Source of the DNA: Clostridiales bacterium
GTDB taxonomy: Bacteria > Bacillota > Clostridia > Oscillospirales > UBA644
DNA: 38,968 bases
Direction of reading: 5' to 3'
Assembly: GCA_003343705.1 (NCBI GenBank)
Contig: QAKR01000028.1
Coordinates: 1 to 38,968, forward strand
Part shown: piece after piece, positions 1 through 7,190 of the stretch
Layout: the number at the start of each line of letters is the position of its first letter
Numbering within the stretch: the first letter of the stretch is position 1
Made by a program: the position numbers and the translations under genes
The notes under the pieces: model-generated
Told to the model about the DNA's origin: nothing
Seen by the model: the letters and a program-made list of their open reading frames with translations, nothing else
Databases searched by the model: none

Positions 1-59
1 TCGAACCTGCGGCATCCTGCTCCCAAAGCAGGCGCGCTACCAAACTGCGCTACATCCCG
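1..59 (-). tRNA. tRNA-Pro (anticodon UGG), 3' end cut off by window edge
   Basis: Read on the minus strand the segment begins CGGGATGTAGCGCAG, followed by a D-arm, an anticodon stem CCTGC/GCAGG enclosing the loop TTTGGGA (anticodon TGG), a variable loop and the start of the T-arm (GGTTCGA). The 5' end is at position 59. The 3' part of the T-arm, the acceptor strand and CCA lie outside the window. A promoter sits about 35 bases upstream. Confidence 0.96.
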
Positions 60-94
60 AAATAAATATTAAATTACAGTATTAAATGAATTTG

Positions 95-124
95 TTTATA
101 ATCAAATCTGTGCAAGAGTGTCAT
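95..124 (-). promoter_or_regulatory. Promoter of tRNA-Pro(UGG)
   Basis: On the minus strand ATGACA (119-124) and TATAAA (95-100) are separated by 18 bases, each differing from the sigma-A consensus at one position. Transcription would start near 88, giving a leader of about 30 bases before the mature tRNA end at 59. Confidence 0.6.
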
Positions 125-137
125 AAAAGTTTTAATC

Positions 138-171
138 TGGCGGGAGGGATGCTCAGCATCCCTCCATGCCA
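138..171 (-). terminator. Hairpin downstream of the lipoprotein gene
   Basis: GGAGGGATGC (143-152) and GCATCCCTCC (156-165) form a 10-bp stem with a three-base loop, extended by TGGC/GCCA at the outside. It lies just after the stop codon of the minus-strand lipoprotein gene. The T-tract on the minus strand is weak, so its efficiency is uncertain. Confidence 0.6.
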
Positions 172-177
172 TAATTT

Positions 178-972
178 TTACATCATATCTACAGCTGCAA
201 TTATTTCGTCTAGATCGTAATCTTTATAATCCTCAATGTCAACCTCTTTAGGTACAGGGATTTCATCTGAGAACTTTTCGATACTGAGTGTAGATTCCAG
301 CACAGCCTTTGCAGAAGATGTAGATGCGTCTACATTAACTATTACTTGAGTAGGGAAGCCATTGCTGTCTACAGTGCATATAACTGAGATTTTAGAAAAT
401 GAAACGTTAGTATCATCTTTTGCATCCACAAGTTTTTTAAGCGATGTTTTAAATGTGTCATCAATAGAATTAGAATCAATATTTAATGATATTTCTGTAC
501 TATTTTCTTTTTGTGATGTAGTTACCTCAGTTGCAGCAAAAGTTTCACCTTTAACACCGAAAAATAGGTCGGTTGAAAACGAATTTACAACAGATTTAAT
601 TTTATCATTATCACTATCGTTTTTAGCATCAGCTTTAAATGTAGTTCCGAAAAATACAAAATACAAAGCCCCATTTTTAGTATAAAACGAAAATGGCATT
701 GATGTTGTGTTTATTGTATTATCAAAATCCCCGCTAACGATATAGTTTTCTTTGTGTGAAGCATAAACTTCTCCATCAAATTTTGTTGTTGAACTTTTGT
801 CGGAAGTTATAGTCAATTTTGATGAAACCGTCATTTTAACTATAGGCTCTTCGTTAAATGCTTTAATTGCATTATTATAAACACTTATATCTGCAGATTG
901 TTTTTGTCCGGCACATGCCGTCAGTGAAAAAATCATTATTATAATAAGAGTGACGGCTGAAAGCTTTTTCAT
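178..972 (-). CDS. Secreted lipoprotein of unknown function
   Basis: A 264-residue protein with a lipoprotein signal peptide: basic start MKK, a hydrophobic stretch, and the lipobox LTAC with the lipidated cysteine at residue 20. The mature part is rich in Ser/Thr/Asp/Asn with alternating polar and hydrophobic residues, suggesting beta strands. The length and style recall the half-barrel lipoproteins (LolA/LppX-like or DUF6612-like) common in Clostridia, but I cannot assign a family. The start codon overlaps the stop of the upstream NYN gene by one base (TAATG), so translation is probably coupled. A hairpin follows the stop. It should sit on the outer face of the membrane, whereas its partner is predicted to be cytoplasmic. 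Confidence 0.85.
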   Translation of the reverse strand: MKKLSAVTLIIIMIFSLTACAGQKQSADISVYNNAIKAFNEEPIVKMTVSSKLTITSDKSSTTKFDGEVYASHKENYIVSGDFDNTINTTSMPFSFYTKNGALYFVFFGTTFKADAKNDSDNDKIKSVVNSFSTDLFFGVKGETFAATEVTTSQKENSTEISLNIDSNSIDDTFKTSLKKLVDAKDDTNVSFSKISVICTVDSNGFPTQVIVNVDASTSSAKAVLESTLSIEKFSDEIPVPKEVDIEDYKDYDLDEIIAAVDMM

Positions 973-1853
973 TATTTATGCTCCTTAATGTGTCGTTTCT
1001 TAACGGTATAAAGAGATTTCTTTTTTGATGGTTGTGTCTTGGACATTTCTTTTTGTTTTTCCGGTATCCAAATACCGTCTGCCAAAACATTGTGCCATTC
1101 AACACTTATAGTTGAAATGACTTTACCGAAAGATTGCTCTGTTTGTCTTGTAATATAACCGTTATCTACAAGCCATTGAAGTGCTCCACGAACTTCGTCA
1201 ATAGGTGTGTTATTATAAGCGCTGACCTGTTCAACTGTTTTTATAAACGTTGCTTTCATTGGTTTTGAACTTTTTTCAACATGATACATACTGTTTAATA
1301 TCATCTGGAAATAAGGCTTCATTCTTTCCTTATCGTTGGGGTACTCAATCCAACGGCTTGCCGTTGCTTTAAGTTGGTTGCTGAAAGCGCCTTTCACGGC
1401 ATAAATTACAACTTCTTTTTTACACACATTTTTTAAAAATGATACAACAGAGTAAAAATGTCCATCCCCTGTAAAAATAACAAAATTATCGATATTATCT
1501 CCGTTTTCCCATACTTTTTGATAAATATTATCCAGCATAATGAAATCGGTAAAATCCTTTTGAACTCGTGTTGTTCCGGTTTTTGTATCAATTATATTAT
1601 TTGTAAAAGCTCTTATTTTCTGAATTTCAGCAGGCAGTTCGCCTTTTGAAAAATCTCCGAAAAACCAAATACCTTTAACGTCCATTGTCTCGGACATTTC
1701 ATTAATCCAGCCTTTGATATCAGGCTTAATATGATACATGTTTTCCAGTGATATATACCAATGCTCGTAATCAACAAATGCAACTGTTCGTGGCTTTTTG
1801 ATAGTTTTATTTTTTAAAAAATTAAATATACTCTTCACCTCCTTATGTAGCAA
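972..1853 (-). CDS. NYN-domain (PIN-like) putative ribonuclease with C-terminal winged-helix-like region
   Basis: About 290 residues. The N-terminal ~170 residues match the NYN/LabA (DUF88) fold: FVDYEH near residue 28, KDFTDF near 103 and FTGDGHF near 130 supply the acidic residues that bind metal in this PIN-like nuclease superfamily. Residues ~200-250 (AYNNTPIDEVRGALQWLVDN region) look like a winged helix. RNA cleavage is the family expectation, not shown here. The start is uncertain. The reading frame can open at TTG (1851-1853), which has no ribosome binding site, while a perfect AAGGAGG (1838-1844) lies inside the frame and is followed by no ATG. GTG at 1836-1838 overlaps it, and ATA at 1827-1829 is at ideal spacing. 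The real start may be any of these. The gene is coupled to the lipoprotein gene. Confidence 0.85.
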   Translation of the reverse strand: MLHKEVKSIFNFLKNKTIKKPRTVAFVDYEHWYISLENMYHIKPDIKGWINEMSETMDVKGIWFFGDFSKGELPAEIQKIRAFTNNIIDTKTGTTRVQKDFTDFIMLDNIYQKVWENGDNIDNFVIFTGDGHFYSVVSFLKNVCKKEVVIYAVKGAFSNQLKATASRWIEYPNDKERMKPYFQMILNSMYHVEKSSKPMKATFIKTVEQVSAYNNTPIDEVRGALQWLVDNGYITRQTEQSFGKVISTISVEWHNVLADGIWIPEKQKEMSKTQPSKKKSLYTVKKRHIKEHK

Positions 1854-1941
1854 AAATCAAACAAAAAATAATAACGAAAGGGAAGAAGAGCTTCGACGGT
1901 TTATTTATGTCGATAATAAATATATGATAATTAATTTTATA

Positions 1942-2544
1942 TTATAATAATGCGTTTTTTGCAAGCTCATCCGCACACTCGTTTAAAGTTACGCCTGTAT
2001 GAGCTTCAACTTTAACAAAAGAAATATCCATTTTTGCTGTATATGGTTTCATGAACATCAAATATGAGACAGCAACATAACTTTCGGCTTTCCATGAACC
2101 TGTATACCACTTTGCTATGCCTTCATAATCATGGTGAATTACTAGCTTTTTAAAACCATTTGAATATGCCCATTTCACAGCAGTCATTGCACCCATAAGC
2201 TCTCCCGCTACATTGCGGCTGGAAACTGCTTCAGGTTTGTCTCCTTTACCAGAAAGCTCTATTTGATCTCCGTTAGGAGTCAAGATTATACATCCAAATG
2301 AATACTGTTTTTTGGGGGCAGAATAACTACCATCAACAAATGCTATTGCTGTTTCCGGAGGGCATTGAGGAATGTCGTTTTCGCAAGCAGTATCATTATT
2401 AAGGTAAGCCAATGCTTCCTTTTTTGTCTTAAATGATTTATATTTTGCACCGGGGAAGCCCTCTACAAGATTTTTGCATTCATCCCAAGTTTCAAATATT
2501 CCGGTGCGCATACCTGCTGATACGGCATAATACTTTTTTGCCAT
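1942..2544 (-). CDS. rnhA: Ribonuclease HI with N-terminal viroplasmin-type RNA-binding domain
   Basis: A 200-residue protein. Residues 3-48 (YYAVSAGMRTGIFETWDEC, then KYKSFKTKKEALAYL) are the Cauli_VI/viroplasmin domain that binds RNA-DNA hybrids in eukaryotic-type RNase H1. Residues 65-200 are the RNase H fold with the full catalytic set D71 (AFVDGS), E115 (VAGELMG), D138 (IHHDYEG) and D192 (ECADELA). It degrades the RNA strand of hybrids such as R-loops and primers. Its ATG overlaps the stop of the upstream oxidoreductase gene by one base (TAATG), so the two form an operon with coupled translation. All catalytic residues are present, so it should be active. Confidence 0.95.
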   Translation of the reverse strand: MAKKYYAVSAGMRTGIFETWDECKNLVEGFPGAKYKSFKTKKEALAYLNNDTACENDIPQCPPETAIAFVDGSYSAPKKQYSFGCIILTPNGDQIELSGKGDKPEAVSSRNVAGELMGAMTAVKWAYSNGFKKLVIHHDYEGIAKWYTGSWKAESYVAVSYLMFMKPYTAKMDISFVKVEAHTGVTLNECADELAKNALL

Positions 2545-3617
2545 TAAAGCAAAACTTCCTTACCTGTTTGTGCGGATTCATATATAGCATTAAGAATTTT
2601 AATCATATTAACACCTTGTTGAGGAATAAAGTCCGGAGTCGCACCGTTTAAAACAACGTCAACAAAATGTGTAAGATTTCTTGCATGACCGTTTACACCT
2701 TCAAATTCGGGCGTAATATCATAACATTCGCCGTTCTCTTTTTCTGTAAAAATTGAAAGTTTAGTCTCATCACGCCATGAAAAACCTGCTTTTGAACCTC
2801 TGAGTTCTACAAATTTTTCTTCTCTGGCAATATTAGATGCCCATGAGAATTCAATTTGTAAACATGCTCCGTTATCAAAACGAATAAAGCCCATAGCCAA
2901 GTCTTCAACGTCGAAAACACCGTCAGCTTTTGCTTCACCAAATTGAGCGTGAACGCTGTCTGATTGAGCATCGTCTTCAGCAAACTTCATAAATGTGCAA
3001 CCTGAGACAGCAACCGGACGGGGGTTACCCATAAGCCAAATAGAAAGGTCTATCATATGTACGCCGAGGTCAATAAGCGGACCGCCGCCTGATTGAGCTT
3101 TTGTTGTAAACCATCCTCCCTTACCGGGGATGCCCCTTCTGCGTATCCAACCGCAACGGCCGGAATAGATATCTCCTACTTTACCTTCTTTTATAAAGTT
3201 TTTAGCATATATAGAAGGTTCATACCAACGATTATTTCTCATAACCATTAATACTTTGCCTGTTTTCTCGGAAGTTTTTTTCATCTCTTCTGCTTGTTCA
3301 ACCGTAATGCAGTCAGGTTTTTCGCTGAATACATGTTTTCCGGCTTTCATTGCAGCAATAGCAATAACGGGATGCATATAGTTAGGTGTTGCAATATCTA
3401 TAGCATCTATATCGTTGCAATTAATAAGGTCATTAAAATCAACGCAAGTAATAACGTTTTCAGAAAGGTTATGCGCTTTACGTACTTCTTCTGCTCTACC
3501 TTCTACGATATCACAAAGACCTATAATTTCAACATTCGGCATTTGGGTATAACAGCTTATGTGCAGATTTCCCATACCGCCGACACCAACGACACCTATA
3601 CGAAGTTTTTTATCCAT
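2544..3617 (-). CDS. Gfo/Idh/MocA-family NAD(P)-dependent oxidoreductase
   Basis: 357 residues from the ATG at 3617. That start is preferred over the upstream TTG because GGGGG lies 8 bases before it. The N-terminal Rossmann fold has the glycine motif GVVGVGGMGNLH, and the EKP motif (HVFSEKPDC) carries the lysine used by this family. The C-terminal domain holds GGGPLIDLGVHMIDL, typical of the sugar/inositol dehydrogenase-like substrate domain. The family oxidises or reduces sugar and cyclitol derivatives; the substrate cannot be read from sequence. It is the first gene of a two-gene unit with rnhA, behind a good promoter at 3647-3675. Pairing with RNase HI looks like transcriptional convenience rather than a shared pathway. 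Confidence 0.92.
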   Translation of the reverse strand: MDKKLRIGVVGVGGMGNLHISCYTQMPNVEIIGLCDIVEGRAEEVRKAHNLSENVITCVDFNDLINCNDIDAIDIATPNYMHPVIAIAAMKAGKHVFSEKPDCITVEQAEEMKKTSEKTGKVLMVMRNNRWYEPSIYAKNFIKEGKVGDIYSGRCGWIRRRGIPGKGGWFTTKAQSGGGPLIDLGVHMIDLSIWLMGNPRPVAVSGCTFMKFAEDDAQSDSVHAQFGEAKADGVFDVEDLAMGFIRFDNGACLQIEFSWASNIAREEKFVELRGSKAGFSWRDETKLSIFTEKENGECYDITPEFEGVNGHARNLTHFVDVVLNGATPDFIPQQGVNMIKILNAIYESAQTGKEVLL

Positions 3618-3646
3618 TTTACATGCCCCCAACTAAGATATTTACT

Positions 3647-3675
3647 ATTATACAATAATTTTTATAATTTTGCAA
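3647..3675 (-). promoter_or_regulatory. Promoter of the oxidoreductase-rnhA operon
   Basis: TTGCAA (3670-3675), 17-base spacer and a perfect TATAAT (3647-3652) on the minus strand, 30 bases upstream of the ATG. Confidence 0.8.
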
Positions 3676-3686
3676 GGGGTTTTTTA

Positions 3687-3714
3687 AAAAAAAGAGCCTT
3701 TTTGGCTCTTTTTT
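3687..3714 (-). terminator. Intrinsic terminator of the small acidic protein gene
   Basis: AAAGAGCC (3691-3698) and GGCTCTTT (3704-3711) form a stem with a five-base T loop, flanked by A and T tracts on both sides. It follows the stop at 3724 on the minus strand and precedes the oxidoreductase promoter. Confidence 0.85.
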
Positions 3715-3723
3715 TACGATTTT

Positions 3724-4017
3724 TTAATCGCCTGTGCCTTCATTATCGGTGTTTTCATCATCAGCTTCTTCTTCTGACCAATTTTTGCTTGCTTCTTTAA
3801 CATATTCTTCAGCTGCTGCTTGAATTTCCTCGTCAGTCATCATTTCTTTATCATCGTCATCGTCATCGTACCAATTATATTCATCATCATCGCACATGCA
3901 ATATTTACGTTCTTTAACAATTTCAACAGCTTTTTTTGCCCCGAAGTATGCGGCAACTCCCAAACCGACTACGCCGGCCATCGCCAACATTCCGCTGAAA
4001 AAATCTCTATTTGCCAT
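3724..4017 (-). CDS. Small membrane-anchored acidic protein, unknown
   Basis: 97 residues. One hydrophobic glycine-rich segment (about residues 8-27) is followed by a basic patch KKAVEIVKERK and then a strongly acidic tail with a run of six Asp and many Glu. The likely topology is one membrane span with the acidic tail on either face; the positive-inside rule favours a cytoplasmic tail because the basic patch directly follows the span. The start is supported by AAGGCGG nine bases upstream and a strong promoter. It is a single-gene unit with its own terminator. The asymmetric composition suggests a metal-binding or charge-buffering tail, but I recognise no family. Confidence 0.75.
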   Translation of the reverse strand: MANRDFFSGMLAMAGVVGLGVAAYFGAKKAVEIVKERKYCMCDDDEYNWYDDDDDDKEMMTDEEIQAAAEEYVKEASKNWSEEEADDENTDNEGTGD

Positions 4018-4052
4018 TTTGAATACCGCCTTCCGTAATTAGATATACATAT

Positions 4053-4081
4053 AGTATAACAGAGTTTTTTGAAAAAATCAA
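4053..4081 (-). promoter_or_regulatory. Promoter of the small acidic protein gene
   Basis: TTGATT (4076-4081), 17-base spacer and TATACT (4053-4058) on the minus strand, 36 bases before the ATG. Confidence 0.8.
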
Positions 4082-4121
4082 TACTTTTTATAAAAATTTA
4101 AATAATCTTCATCTAATATAC

Positions 4122-4168
4122 CTTAATATTATAAGAAATAGCTGCGTGTGTATAAAAATAATATTAAG
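4122..4168. repeat. 11-bp inverted repeat, AT-rich
   Basis: CTTAATATTAT (4122-4132) and its exact complement ATAATATTAAG (4158-4168) flank 25 bases. It lies between the micro-ORF and the promoter of the small acidic protein. It could be a weak terminator or an operator; the AT-only arms make chance similarity possible. Confidence 0.4.
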
Positions 4169-4180
4169 TTAGACTGTTGT

Positions 4181-4246
4181 TTATCCTGTGTTGTATAGCT
4201 TTACATATATTATAGTAATAAGTCCGCTGAGAGCAAATAAAATCAT
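4181..4246 (-). CDS. Possible 21-residue hydrophobic micro-protein
   Basis: ATG at 4246 opens 21 codons ending in TAA. The peptide starts MILFALSGLITIIYVKLY and could form a single membrane span. A strong AGAGGTGA ribosome binding site lies five bases upstream. It is divergent from the DUF421 gene, and the two start regions are near mirror images (the CATAAAATCACCTC side and the GAGGTGAATTTTATG side). Small hydrophobic proteins of this size include KdpF-like subunits and type I toxin peptides; nothing here decides between them. No clear promoter precedes it, so expression is unproven. Confidence 0.35.
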   Translation of the reverse strand: MILFALSGLITIIYVKLYNTG

Positions 4247-4309
4247 AAAATCACCTCTATTTGTATTATTCGTAAAAATCAAGTCAATAATTCGATTGAG
4301 GTGAATTTT

Positions 4310-5026
4310 ATGGAAATATTTTTAAGCTGCGTAGAAATTTTTTTACGTGCACTTTTTTCTTTAATAGCACTATTTTTACTTTCTAAATTAATAGGTCCTC
4401 GACAGATTTCACAAATGGATTTTTATGATTACATTGTAGGTATTACTATAGGATCAATTGCAGCCGTTGCAGCGGTAGATATAGATATTCCTGTGTATAT
4501 TCCGTTTATAGCAATGGTTACGTATGCTTTATTTACATTTTTAATAGCATTGTGGACCGATAAAAGTATTTTGGTTCGTCGTTTTTTTACGGGAATCCCT
4601 AAGTTACTTATTGACAATGGTAATATTATTGAAAAAAACTTAAAAAGAAATCATCTCGACTTAAACGATCTTTTATCGTCAGCAAGAACAGAAGGGTATT
4701 TTAATATAGGTCAGATAGCATACGCTATTATGGAGTCAACTGGAAAGATTAGTTTTTTACCATATGGAGACAACCGCCCTCTTACACCAGCCGATGTGGG
4801 AAAGCACCCACAAGATGCGGATCTTTTTGCAAACGTTGTTATGGACGGAAATGTAATGGTTGAAAATCTTATGATGATTAATAAAAGCGAGTCATGGCTT
4901 AAAACAAGTATTAATGCTCTCGGTTTTAAAGATTATGATGAAGTTTTACTTGCAGTTGCAGATCAATCAGGTAATATACGAGCATATCGTAAAAACGTAC
5001 CTCCAACAAAAGGCTACTTTATTTAG
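4310..5026 (+). CDS. DUF421-family (YetF/YcaP-like) membrane protein
   Basis: 238 residues from the ATG at 4310, chosen over the in-frame GTG at 4301 because GAGG lies eight bases before the ATG. Three membrane spans fill residues ~1-75 (including FSLIALFLLSKLIG and DFYDYIVGITIGSIAAVAAVD). A cytoplasmic domain with the DUF421 hallmarks follows: RPKLLIDNG-type strand (here IPKLLIDNGNI), LNDLLSSARTEGYFNIGQIAYAIMESTGKISFLP. Such proteins are common, often several per genome, in spore-forming Firmicutes; some have been linked to spore envelope or inner-membrane maintenance, but the molecular role is not known. It is a monocistronic unit ending in a hairpin. Confidence 0.93.
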   Translation: MEIFLSCVEIFLRALFSLIALFLLSKLIGPRQISQMDFYDYIVGITIGSIAAVAAVDIDIPVYIPFIAMVTYALFTFLIALWTDKSILVRRFFTGIPKLLIDNGNIIEKNLKRNHLDLNDLLSSARTEGYFNIGQIAYAIMESTGKISFLPYGDNRPLTPADVGKHPQDADLFANVVMDGNVMVENLMMINKSESWLKTSINALGFKDYDEVLLAVADQSGNIRAYRKNVPPTKGYFI

Positions 5027-5078
5027 ATATTTAAAACATATACATTTTATAAATAATAATATGAAAGATTCTATCTTA

Positions 5079-5107
5079 TTAATAAGCGGCATTTTGCCGC
5101 TTATTAA
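5079..5107 (+). terminator. Terminator of the DUF421 gene
   Basis: A 12-bp perfect stem: TTAATAAGCGGC (5079-5090) pairs with GCCGCTTATTAA (5096-5107) around a five-base loop. The following sequence is AT-rich without a clean T-run. Confidence 0.7.
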
Positions 5108-5155
5108 ATATTTTATGTACATAAATAAATATAATTAAAACAATAATATAAAAAG

Positions 5156-5190
5156 CGGTGTCCCGCTCTGTGAAAAAAGCTGAGACACCG
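5156..5190 (-). terminator. Putative terminator of the ymxH-carboxypeptidase operon
   Basis: On the minus strand CGGTGTC (5184-5190) pairs with GACACCG (5156-5162) and is followed by CTTTTTATATT. The internal loop is long (21 bases) and can also form an alternative small stem (AGCGG/CCGCT). It lies 145 bases past the carboxypeptidase stop. The rest of 5027-5334 is AT-rich with no credible gene. Confidence 0.55.
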
Positions 5191-5334
5191 TTACCCCGTA
5201 CACATACAAGATGTCTAATACAATGAAAATACTTTATATTTATATACAATATATTTATTTATAAAAAAGCAAAATATTAGGTCTGTGTCAAACAGATGTG
5301 TGCAAAAAGGTAATAATTTTAGAAAACTAAAAAG

Positions 5335-6543
5335 TTATAACATTATTCTATCAAATAACCAACCAAAATAATCACCGAATCCCGCATGTTCTACTGTTTC
5401 GGCTGTGACGATAGGGCAAGATGCTACTGCTTTGCCCCCCATCATATAAGTGAGCATTCCAATTTCGGTACCTTTTTGTACCGGAGCAGTAACTTTATCC
5501 GAAAGTGCAACTTCTGTAGTTATACCTTTCTGTTGCCCTTTTTTAACTAAAATAGACAAACCTCCTACAACTTCAAGGTTTACGCTGTCTTTTTTACCTT
5601 TTAAAACAGGTATGGGTGCTTGTGTTTCCGGGCTTGCAGTTGCAACCGAATATGTTGCAAATCCAAAATCTAGCATTGCTGCAGTTGCATCAAATCGGTC
5701 TTTGGAAGTAGGAGATCCCATAATTGTAGCTATAAGTGTCATACCGTCTCGCTCAGCCGTACCGGAAAAGCAATAGCCTGAAAGTTTAGTAAAACCTGTT
5801 TTCATCCCGTTCATTCCACTATAAGTTCGTAACATTTTATTTGTGTTTGCAAGACCAAATGTTCCTCCACGTAAAGTGTCCATCCAAATTGTTGTATAAT
5901 CAAATATCTTTTCATGTTTTAAAAGTTCTTTTGTCATTATTGCAATGTCATGTGCTGTAGTAACATGATCAGGATCGTCGAATAACCCTGTGCAATTATT
6001 AAAATTTGTATTATTTGCTCCTATTTCTTTTGCCCTTGAATTCATTAATGCAACAAAAGCTTCTTCGCTACCTGCTACAAATTCCGCAAGGGCAACGGTT
6101 GCGTCGTTTGCACTTGGTACTGCAACGGCTTTTATAAGCTCATCAACCGTCATTGTTTCTCCGACTTCGAGATAAATTTGTGTCCCACCCATTGAAGAAG
6201 CATGTTCAGATGCCGTAACTTCGTCGGAGAGAGAGATGCTCCCTTTGTCAAGAGCTTCCATTACTAAAAGCAGTGTCATAACTTTTGTAACTGATGCCGG
6301 AGGATATTTTACGTCTTGACCTGTTTGATACAAAATTGTTCCTGTTGACGCTTCCATCAAAACCGCGGATTTTACATTAACATTAAGCGTAGGCATTTCA
6401 ATCTCCGTTGCTTTTGCATCAACTTTCTGTAAATAGTTTTTCATTTCATCAATTGTTTCAAGTTCATCCTGGCAACAAAAATTAATACATAATGAGAAAA
6501 CTAAAGAAAAACATAAAAAGACAGCAGTAATTCTCTTTTTCAT
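5335..6543 (-). CDS. D-alanyl-D-alanine carboxypeptidase, PBP5/DacF type (peptidase S11)
   Basis: 402 residues with a signal peptide (MKKRITAVFLCFSLVFSLCINFCC). The penicillin-binding motifs are complete: SVTK at 84-87 (active Ser84, Lys87), SAN at 144-146 and KTG at 248-250. A C-terminal PBP5_C-type beta domain follows (residues ~300-380), and the end (FGDYFGWLFDRIML) resembles the amphipathic membrane anchor of this group. It removes the terminal D-Ala of peptidoglycan stem peptides at the outer membrane face. The AGGAGG site is seven bases before the ATG. The gene is 11 bases downstream of a ymxH-like gene, whose stop codon lies within the ribosome binding site, which suggests a sporulation-linked copy such as DacF. 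Confidence 0.96.
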   Translation of the reverse strand: MKKRITAVFLCFSLVFSLCINFCCQDELETIDEMKNYLQKVDAKATEIEMPTLNVNVKSAVLMEASTGTILYQTGQDVKYPPASVTKVMTLLLVMEALDKGSISLSDEVTASEHASSMGGTQIYLEVGETMTVDELIKAVAVPSANDATVALAEFVAGSEEAFVALMNSRAKEIGANNTNFNNCTGLFDDPDHVTTAHDIAIMTKELLKHEKIFDYTTIWMDTLRGGTFGLANTNKMLRTYSGMNGMKTGFTKLSGYCFSGTAERDGMTLIATIMGSPTSKDRFDATAAMLDFGFATYSVATASPETQAPIPVLKGKKDSVNLEVVGGLSILVKKGQQKGITTEVALSDKVTAPVQKGTEIGMLTYMMGGKAVASCPIVTAETVEHAGFGDYFGWLFDRIML

Positions 6544-6554
6544 TCTAATTCCTC

Positions 6555-6845
6555 CTATTTAAATAAACTGGCAAAGAATCCGCTACGCTTTGGTTGAATT
6601 GGTCTTTGTGGTATATCATAACATACAAGGACGATATCTCCGCCTATTTTTTCTATATCACACCATGGGATAATATAATCTTCACACCTTCCGAAAATTC
6701 CGAAAAATCTAGACTGCCCATATACTATAATTGCGATAATCTGCCCTGTGGCAACTTCGAATTCTACATCATCAACATAACCCAATCGGACTCCGTCTCT
6801 GACATTGACTACTTCTTTTTGTCGTAGATCTGTGACTCTGCACAC
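6555..6845 (-). CDS. ymxH: YlmC/YmxH-family PRC-barrel sporulation protein
   Basis: 96 residues from a GTG at 6843-6845, chosen because AAGGGGG lies seven bases upstream and the product then starts MCRVTDLRQKEVVNVRDG, matching the normal N-terminus of this family. The ATG further upstream has no ribosome binding site. The PRC-barrel fold is visible (LRQKEVVNVRDGVRLGYVDDVEFEVATGQIIAIIV, split by turns, then the PWCDIEKIGGDIVLV strand). Family members are conserved in endospore formers and expressed during sporulation; the biochemical role is unknown. It leads an operon with the carboxypeptidase. Confidence 0.9.
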   Translation of the reverse strand: MCRVTDLRQKEVVNVRDGVRLGYVDDVEFEVATGQIIAIIVYGQSRFFGIFGRCEDYIIPWCDIEKIGGDIVLVCYDIPQRPIQPKRSGFFASLFK

Positions 6846-6929
6846 AATAACGCCCCCTTTTTGTAAAAGCATATGCAGATACATTAAATAAAATGATAAT
6901 TAGCTTTTATATATTAATTATTGCTTGTC

Positions 6930-6959
6930 GTTATAGGAAAGGTCTTAGAAAGTTCACAA
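6930..6959 (-). promoter_or_regulatory. Possible promoter of ymxH-carboxypeptidase operon
   Basis: TTGTGA (6954-6959), 18-base spacer and TATAAC (6930-6935) on the minus strand. It is a moderate sigma-A match; a sporulation sigma factor would be expected for these genes and I could not identify its sites with confidence. The remaining intergenic sequence between 6846 and 7190 is AT-rich and holds only this and the promoter at 7135. Confidence 0.35.
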
Positions 6960-7134
6960 AAATCAACAAAAATTCACAGTCCATTTTTGAGTTTTTTTTG
7001 ACACGAGGTATTGCAAGTCCTTTTTGGAATAGGATTTTATTCTTTATATGTTCGTAAAATTTAAGTGTAGATAAAATTTAATTAACATATTTGTTTATTA
7101 TCAATTATTTAGTGTCCTTAATGTATATTTACAG

Positions 7135-7163
7135 TTGACTGTTTTTTTGTTATTATATATATG
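7135..7163 (+). promoter_or_regulatory. Promoter of the FIVAR surface protein gene
   Basis: TTGACT (7135-7140), 17-base spacer, TATATG (7158-7163). Because the -10 box overlaps the ATG at 7161, that ATG cannot be the translation start; this sets the start at 7191. Confidence 0.7.
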
Positions 7164-7190
7164 AAATATAAGAAAGGTGGCTATTCTTTT

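Noticed and set aside
5156..5190. Riboswitch in the 5.1-5.3 kb intergenic region
   Set aside because: It lies downstream, not upstream, of the nearest genes on either strand and lacks any recognisable aptamer; terminator is the better reading.
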